Assembly: GCA_025084515.1 (NCBI GenBank)
Contig: JAJAGP010001484.1
Coordinates: 62,001-126,000 of the forward strand
Source of the DNA: Ancistrus triradiatus
Lineage: Eukaryota; Chordata; Actinopteri; Siluriformes; Loricariidae
Direction of reading: 5' to 3'
Length of the DNA stretch: 64,000 nucleotides
Shown here in pieces: positions 58,402 through 64,000 of the stretch (position 1 is the stretch's first letter; every line of letters starts with the position of its first letter). The translations under genes were made by a program, and so were the position numbers. The notes below the pieces were generated by a model that did not search any database, was not told where the DNA came from, and saw only the letters and a list, made by a program, of their open reading frames with translations.

Positions 58402-59598
58402 AGTACTGTGCAAAAGTCTTGGGTCCACCATTAGATTTGTTTTAGCAATGGTTATAGTGACCGTATAAGTGGTTGCGTGAATGTTTTATGTTTTTTAATG
58501 GCTGATGCCGATGCCAATGCCAATACTTAGAGAGGACGGTGACCGATAGTCGACATATAATGCCGATATCACAATTTTTTGCCAACTGATAAAGCTAATA
58601 ACAATAAATGAGATTCCAAATTGCTGAACTTAACCCAACCAAAATTAACATGTATTTAAGCTATAAATGCCCTATAAATGTTATAAAGTTTTATTGCTCT
58701 TAACTACAAACAATAAATATATGGTTATAATACCATTGGTAGAACCAATAGTATATCTAATCTAATGGTGTAGTAAGTCCACAATAATAACTACAACATC
58801 TATTGGCAGATAACAGGATAAACATTATTTTCTGGGGGAAAAAATTTTAATCTGTAAATACTTGCAAGAAAATAAACAATGCCAGAGTACTGCACATGCT
58901 ATCAGCATTTTTTGTTTTTAATCCCAGTTCCAGTTAAAACTAAGTTGTAATGCTGGAAACAAAGTTTTCATCTTCTCATAAATGGCCCCACCCTCACTGA
59001 ATCACTCGCATCTCTTTGTTTTTAGTTACTCAGTAGTTCCAGTTTATGAGCTGCAAGTTCTAATGCAGGAAACAAAGCTTCCCTGCCTTTTACCCACTAT
59101 TTTGAATACTGGAGATATGGGCCAATGCCGATCATTTAAAAATGGCAATTAACTGGTCTATCGTTAGACCTTATATAACATATTGTCAACGACTGGACCA
59201 AAAACTTCAAACTTGCATTCGTCACTCCATAATACTCTTTTGTTCTGATCTTCATTCCAGTCGTTGTGAGCTTTAGCACATCTTAGTATTTTCACCCTGT
59301 TCCTTTTCTGAAAAAAAAAAAAACGTGGTTTTATGGCTGCCTAAAAAAACCCACACCCATTCCTGATCAAGCTTGTTCATGCCAGATGCTGCTATAAGTG
59401 TAAGGGGAGGTCACACTAAATGCTGTAGCCTAGAGAAAGTGTTGATTGTGTTGAATGAAACAGCATTTTTTTATTTCTGCATACAAAGTGTCTTGTATTT
59501 TCAGGGTTGTTTTCTAATAAAAAAAACGGAGAAAGAAAATCATGAAATATATGGTCATAATACCATGGGTAGAACAATATTATATCTAATCTAATGGT
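58402..59598 (-). mobile_element. Tc1-like element, family D, with a nested repeat
   Basis: Left end AGTACTGTGCAAAAGTCTTG; the right side stops at 'TCTAATCTAATGGTGGTC', mirroring the left 'CCACCATTAGATTTG' but lacking the outermost bases. A minus-strand transposase scrap at about 59220-59310 reads KILRCAKAHNDWNEDQNKRV and then LWSDECKF. The middle (about 58490-59165) is occupied by another repeat. Confidence 0.75.
58925..59115. repeat. Dispersed repeat, inverse copy of 37170-37355
   Basis: 'TAATGCTGGAAACAAAGTTT' and 'CCCCACCCTCACTGAATCAC' match 37170-37355 on the opposite strand. Inside the family D element. Confidence 0.8.
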
Positions 59599-59739
59599 GG
59601 TCACAATAATACACCAACATATTTGCCCTAAATTAATAGCATACACAATTATGCTTCATGATTTTATCAGTAATTCAAGTTCAGTGAACCTCTTTTCCAA
59701 ATGTCAAGTGATTGCATTTAATGAGTGATACTGAGGATG

Positions 59740-60230
59740 TGGGTTGTAAACACGCCCCGTCCTATAAAAGAGCACTCCGAGTCAGAGTCTGCTCTTCTCT
59801 AGAAACAATATTTGCTCATATGAACCAGGCCCCCCATTAAAACATATTTTAGAAGAATACCTGTAGGCATGCATTGAAGCTGAGAAAGCCCTGCAAAACC
59901 ATTTCTAAAAACACATTGTTTCTCAATAGGAGAAAGACCATATGGTTCACAACCCTGTTGGAACGCTGTTCTGTGGACAGATGGGACAAAAGCAGAAATG
60001 CACAGTTAGTTGAATGTTCAGAGGAAAAACTTCAACAACATCAGAACCATAAAATATCTGAACCTCAAAGCTTCAGTTATGAAGCATGGTGGTGGGAGCA
60101 TCGTGATTGGAGCGGCTTTGTTGTCCCTCAACAAATGAATGGAACTGTGAGATAAAACCAATTTGAGACGCACTACAATTTCAGCACCTGAAAACCTAAG
60201 TATAGAAGTCAATAAATAAGTAATTGTAAT
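59740..60230 (+). mobile_element. Tc1-like transposase remnant
   Basis: Shifting plus-strand frames give FCGQM, then SVMKHGGGSIVIGAALLSL, matching the KHGGGSIM.WG block of Tc1 transposases. The ends are not recognised. Confidence 0.7.
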
Positions 60231-60622
60231 TGAGTCAAATAAATGCTTAATGTGAAGCTGGACTGGAACAAAGGCTTTGCTCTTTGTGTGGTATCTTTAA
60301 TGAAGATGTGTGAGGATGGTCAAAACAGATAGGAGCACAGATATGAATTAGTCCAGATATGAAAAGTATTGGCTGTGTGATATTGGTTCAGGCAAAATGT
60401 TTTTGTTTTTTATGAATAACCTTGCAAAAACGAGGGTCGTTCTAAAACCTTTACACTTTTCTTGCAATAGTACATTTGAAAATAACATTTTGTTTAGGAG
60501 GAAAAGCTGTTAGCATTGCATAGACTATTACCTGTCATGCTTGGAATGATTAGTATCTGCATTTTCTAAAATGCTCAAGTCCTCATTAAACACCATCTTT
60601 GGGAACTCTACGACTTCAGCAG

Positions 60623-60742
60623 GTTGGAGGAGAGGAGGCGGAGCTCAGTGGTGGTCACTCTTCCTGGACTGGACGTTCCCCTGGTGATTCTCTTTGTTCC
60701 CAATGGTGCTGTAGAATCTTCTAAATGCATCCACATTGTCAG
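60623..60742 (+). CDS. RhoGEF exon with RRSSVVVTLPGLDV
   Basis: TTCAGCAG acceptor, 120 bases, AG|GTTAGT donor. It reads LEERRRSSVVVTLPGLDVPL and then VILFVPNGAVESSKCIHIV. The first part continues smoothly from the micro-exon. It ends with two loose bases, whereas the next recognised exon needs one, so a small exon is missing or one base is wrong here. My recollection of the family is VFPGDL where this reads VPLVIL, which a lost base plus a gained base would explain. Confidence 0.72.
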
Positions 60743-61550
60743 GTTAGTCATACTATAACATGCCATTATATCAGTGCTGTCAAACAGTTCAAATATTAAT
60801 GTGTTAATTTAACATCATGATTCACCACATTTGTGTTCTTGCATACTTTTTGTCTAACAAGTGCTACACAACATCACGGTACAGCGATACGAGAGCTGTT
60901 AGGCGTTTACCAGAACGATACATTCTTAATTCATGGTATTATTATTAAAAATCCCAAAAAACACTCCCTCAAATTTTGTCCCCTGAAGTACTCTGTACAG
61001 GTACGTTCTGCTTAATGGTCACATTATGTTCTGTAAAACGGGTTGTGGTCAAATGGGTTGTTGACTGGACATTACCATAGTCACACACACTTTTTTTTGT
61101 GCTACTGTTATATAAATATAAAGGGTATTTTCACGAACGGTGGGTAATGTCTCAGAGATACTGCTGAAAACAAGTGGAACGCTACCATCTATATTCTAGG
61201 AATACACAAACTTTGTGGTTCTACAGTTACAAACATACATTTAACAATTACACACTGCCAGAACCAAATTATAACACGCGTGATGCAATATAAAACGTAT
61301 AAATGCAAAGTAAATCAATATTCATGAAATAAATTACATTAAAATAACATGTAAACTAACATCAAAGTATGACCTAAACAATATTTATGGCAGTTAAAAC
61401 AGTTTTTTAATTGCCATAAATCCAGAGTTAAAAGACAATTTTATTTCATATTATATTTTGTTTAGAATTGTTGATCAGAGGGCGGTTAAATGGCACTTAC
61501 GTGTATATGGTATGTAGAATGTAGGAATAGAGAAGAAGAAACCATTTTTG
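60743..61550. other. RhoGEF intron; contains repeat shared with 3350-3490
   Basis: The fragment at 61065-61195 matches 3350-3490. An undetected small exon may lie here. No transposon with ends seen. Confidence 0.45.
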
Positions 61551-61743
61551 GGACTGTGGTGGCTTAGCGGTTTAAGAGACTGGACTATGGACCAGAAGGT
61601 CCAGGGTTCAAACCCCACCTCTGCCAGGCTGCCACTGTTGGGTCCTTGAGAAAGACCCTTAATCCACAATTGCTTGGATTGTGTACGCTTGTATCAGTCG
61701 GCTCTCTGATAAGGGTCCTTTATTGTTTAAAGGACATTAAATG
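61551..61743 (+). repeat. tRNA-derived SINE, copy with decayed tail
   Basis: Good head with B box GGTTCAAACCC; the tail reads CTCTGATAAGGGTCC and diverges. Confidence 0.9.
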
Positions 61744-61956
61744 TATTTTAAGGGACCAGCACTAATTTAAAGGTGAGGTAATGAAAACAGTTCTTTTAAA
61801 AATGTAAAAAAAAATGAAAGCAAATAAAAAAAAATGAATACAGCTGATTTAGATTCAGTTTATGCCAGTAGCAGGACCAGTAATACATCCCATGATCTTC
61901 CACTTACCCACATTTCTTTTGTACACTCATTTTTCTCTTTTTAATCTCCCATGTAG

Positions 61957-61997
61957 ACACTAAGAAATCAAAGTGGCCTTTTCGAAAACGTACCACG
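61957..61997 (+). CDS. RhoGEF exon with KWPFRKR
   Basis: A 41-base exon after a pyrimidine-rich tract and CATGTAG. It completes one codon and reads TKKSKWPFRKRTT up to ACG|GTAAGT, phase 0. A basic, tryptophan-containing segment between the tail and the DH domain. It joins in phase to the exon at 62721. Confidence 0.75.
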
Positions 61998-61999
61998 GT

Positions 62000-62720
62000 A
62001 AGTGCAATTTTCACCTTTCAAAAAAACACTACAAATAAGGAAAAGAGCTCTCTAATAAAAATTGACCCCCTTAGAGTTAAAACAGATATGCATTTTCCTC
62101 TGTTAGTCACTTTCTATTAAAGTTAAGTAAGCAGCGCAGAATGAAATGTTGATAAGCAAAGTCCAGCTTTATGCCGACCTGCTTGTAGTATTAATATCTA
62201 AGCATTCTTCCTGTACCTGCCCCTCCTAAATGTCACCACATCAAATTTAACAGTAACCGTGTGGGCTTCATCAGCACTTATGGGGAAAACATGAAGTCCT
62301 CGGCTTTGTCCGTGTGGCCATGCTGACATTCTGATGGCTGGTATACTTGAAAGACAAAACAGATAAGCCTCGTTTGCCCTTGCCTCTTAGACAGAAGGGG
62401 GCCTCCAGCCATGCCCGTGAAGCCTGTGAACTGTCGTGCCTCTAGAATACAGTGGCGTTCTTTAAGGATTTCACCTTTCTGTGGACCTTACCCAGGGGAA
62501 ATAATTCAGATGTCAACCCTCTCAACAATCCTGTATTGGAAATGAGCTCTGTTTCTCCACAGATGGAAATCTGCAAGCCACTCTTAGGCTTAGATTAGGT
62601 TAATCTGCCCTTTCTGTATATGTACGCTGTATAATGTATGCTTTTATGATGTAGATTTCTCTTCACGAGCATTGATTTTTGGGGTATGGGGTTGTTAATG
62701 ATTGTGCTGTCCTCCATTAG
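62000..62720. other. RhoGEF intron, repeat-free
   Basis: No transposon or SINE recognised; moderately GC-rich around 62250-62470. Candidate conserved non-coding DNA. Confidence 0.4.
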
Positions 62721-62816
62721 AGTAAAGGCAAGATACGTACAGCTGCTGATGTCGTAAAATGTCTCACCACCATTCAGATCCAGGATTGGAGAAACACACA
62801 CTTCCAGGAGTACAAG
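62721..62816 (+). CDS. RhoGEF exon before the DH domain
   Basis: A 96-base exon (32 codons), SKGKIRTAADVVKCLTTIQI and then QDWRNTHFQEYK, between CATTAG and AAG|GTAAAA. In phase 0 on both sides. An aromatic/polar linker directly preceding DSTLEDF in the next exon; no catalytic residues. Confidence 0.85.
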
Positions 62817-63129
62817 GTAAAATAGGTTTAGGTCAATATTTGTAGAGTGGCATGCAAAGTGTAATCGCCTAAAATTCACACTGGAACTGACAGTTGCTAA
62901 CAATAAGCCTCCTAGCATTAAAGTCTACATTAGGGCTGATTCAGTTGCAGAGTTACTGGTGCTAATGTAATAGCAGAACAGTTTATTAGAGCTATTTTAT
63001 TTCAGCAAGGTCAGAGGAGAATGACCTGTTACATCAGAGTTCATGAAATGATTAACCTGAGGCAGTGGGACGGTTCCAGTGGTTACCATCTGGTGTCGTT
63101 ACTGTACGGACCCTTTTTTGGGGGGGCGA

Positions 63130-63620
63130 GTCAGCACGAGTGTCCAAGCTCTACTGTGGGAGTCTGAGTCTCAAGTCTCTGTAGTTTCTGGCATGTGGGT
63201 CCAAGTTGAGATTTGAGTCTCTAGCATGCAAGTCCAAGTTCAAAGTCAAATTCATTTCTATAGCACTTCTTACAACAGAGCATTGTCCCAGTGCAGCTTT
63301 GCAAATGCCTAGGCCCACAGCCCCAACTGAGCAAACCTGCGGTGACAGTGGCAAGGAAAAACACCTTAAACATGATCAGGAAGAAACCTTGGGAAGACCT
63401 GGACCAAGCTGAGATTTGAGTCTCTAACGAGCAATACTGATTCGAGTCTGAAGCGTGCGAGTCCGAGTCAAGTCTCGAGTCTCTGGTCTGGAAGTCATGC
63501 CAGTAAAGGATATGAGTGTGACTGGAGTTGGTCATTTGAGACTCAATTCTTCATCTCTGCTGATAACAGTAACTGTAGGATCTTGCGTCTATGGAGTGTG
63601 TCCAATTTGAGTGTCGAGTC
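63130..63620. repeat. GAGTCT-rich tandem-like repeat split by an insertion
   Basis: 'GAGTCTCAAGTCTCTGTAG', 'GAGATTTGAGTCTCTA' and 'GAGTCCGAGTCAAGTCTCGA' recur with variation at 63150-63235 and 63410-63620. Between them (63236-63409) lies a common fish repeat with 'TTTCTATAGCACTTCTTACA' and 'CAGTGGCAAGGAAAAACACC'. Confidence 0.75.
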
Positions 63621-63784
63621 CCAAGTCTGTAGACTGTTATTAGATAAAATATGGTAAAATGAGATATATCATGATGGTGGATTTTTACTGTTCTGCACCA
63701 ACAGCCTGTACGTTGGATTTGCTCTAGAGTTGCATGTGGAAATGTGTAAGCATCTAGATCTTAGTTAGCTGTGCTGTCTCTCAG

Positions 63785-63931
63785 GACTCGACTCTGGAAG
63801 ACTTTCTGAGAGGGCAGCCTGAGCTGAGGGCAGAGGAGGATCCCAAAGCGCACAAGAGGCAGGAGGCATTATGGGAGCTCTTTACCACCGAGTGTGTCTA
63901 CTTTCTAGACCAGCTAATGGTTCTGAAAGAG
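63785..63931 (+). CDS. RhoGEF exon, start of DH domain
   Basis: A 147-base exon (49 codons) after TCTCTCAG: DSTLEDFLRGQPELRAEEDP, then KAHKRQEALWELFTTECVYF, LDQLMVLKE, and a GTATGAG donor in phase 0. The KRQEALWELFTTE..Y...L..L segment is the first conserved region of a DH (RhoGEF) domain, where a Glu contacts the GTPase switch region. The rest of the DH domain and any PH domain lie beyond the window. Confidence 0.92.
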
Positions 63932-64000
63932 GTATGAGTTAGAGATGTATCATTACGATTAATCACACGGTGCTTTACTATTTTACAGAACAGTAAAAAG

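Larger units (their letters stand above)
49060..64000 (+). other. PLEKHG5/6-type RhoGEF gene, 5' part (gene span)
   Basis: A gene for a Rho-family guanine-nucleotide exchange factor with a DH domain, expected to be followed by a PH domain beyond the window. It would activate Rho GTPases at membranes or on the cytoskeleton. Six coding exons are visible. Their order, N-terminal tail, then 'RRSSVVVTLPGLDV', then 'KWPFRKR', then 'KRQEALWELFTTECVYFLDQ', fits the PLEKHG5/PLEKHG6 branch as I remember it. I cannot decide which member, so no symbol is given. It is divergent from itpr3, with about 6.8 kb between start regions. Confidence 0.75.

Noticed and set aside
1..64000. CRISPR array, prokaryotic operon, toxin-antitoxin or phage module
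   Set aside because: Introns with GT-AG signals, SINEs and Tc1 elements show vertebrate nuclear DNA. The tandem repeats are microsatellites without spacers. I saw nothing supporting a new defence or mobile system.

Overview
The window is vertebrate nuclear DNA, almost certainly from a ray-finned fish. It is intron-rich and AT-rich, and is littered with Tc1/mariner relics, short hAT-like elements and tRNA-derived SINEs whose tail (near 'GCGTCTGCTAAATG') is typical of teleosts. It contains no operons, CRISPR arrays, rRNA genes or free-standing tRNA genes. Protein-coding sequence makes up only about 4% of it, in two genes arranged head to head.

Left two thirds (1-42250, minus strand): the 5' part of an inositol 1,4,5-trisphosphate receptor gene, best matched to type 3 (itpr3). 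The start codon is at 42194. Thirteen exons were placed by eye, from the first coding exon (42103-42194) to an exon at 239-380 that carries the basic R..K..R cluster of the IP3-binding core. The gene runs off the left edge. Intron 1 is 19.6 kb. Exons 1-6 join in perfect phase and encode residues 1-208. Exons at 2391-2551 and 239-380 are also intact. The five exons between 2790 and 8838 all carry many one- or two-base indels, which looks like a patch of poor consensus sequence rather than a decayed gene.

Middle (42250-49060): the intergenic space between the two start regions. It is largely filled by two Tc1-like transposon relics (45010-46156 and about 46654-48140).

Right third (about 49060-64000, plus strand): the 5' half of a Rho guanine-nucleotide exchange factor gene of the PLEKHG5/PLEKHG6 type. 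A GC-box promoter and a probable non-coding first exon are followed by a 207-codon exon (53126-53746), a 23-base micro-exon (54433-54455) and exons at 60623-60742, 61957-61997, 62721-62816 and 63785-63931. The last one enters the DH catalytic domain, and the gene continues past the right edge. The two genes could be linked functionally only in a broad sense (calcium release and Rho signalling); nothing in the sequence shows co-regulation.

Mobile DNA: at least fifteen copies of one tRNA-derived SINE; two Tc1 families with two and four copies; several other Tc1-like fragments; hAT-like MITEs (16984-17589, 52654-52966, 23408-24371, 36045-36729); one LINE reverse-transcriptase remnant (39310-39820); and long simple repeats, namely GA/GACA at 7851-8720, an A/C-only tract at 18520-18962, AT at 22027-22087 and CA at 40570-40622. 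No mobile element looks capable of coding an active enzyme. I found no convincing new biological system. The most useful observations concern sequence reliability inside itpr3, a duplicated splice-donor segment around the A/C tract, and a pair of TQT motifs in the RhoGEF N-terminus.
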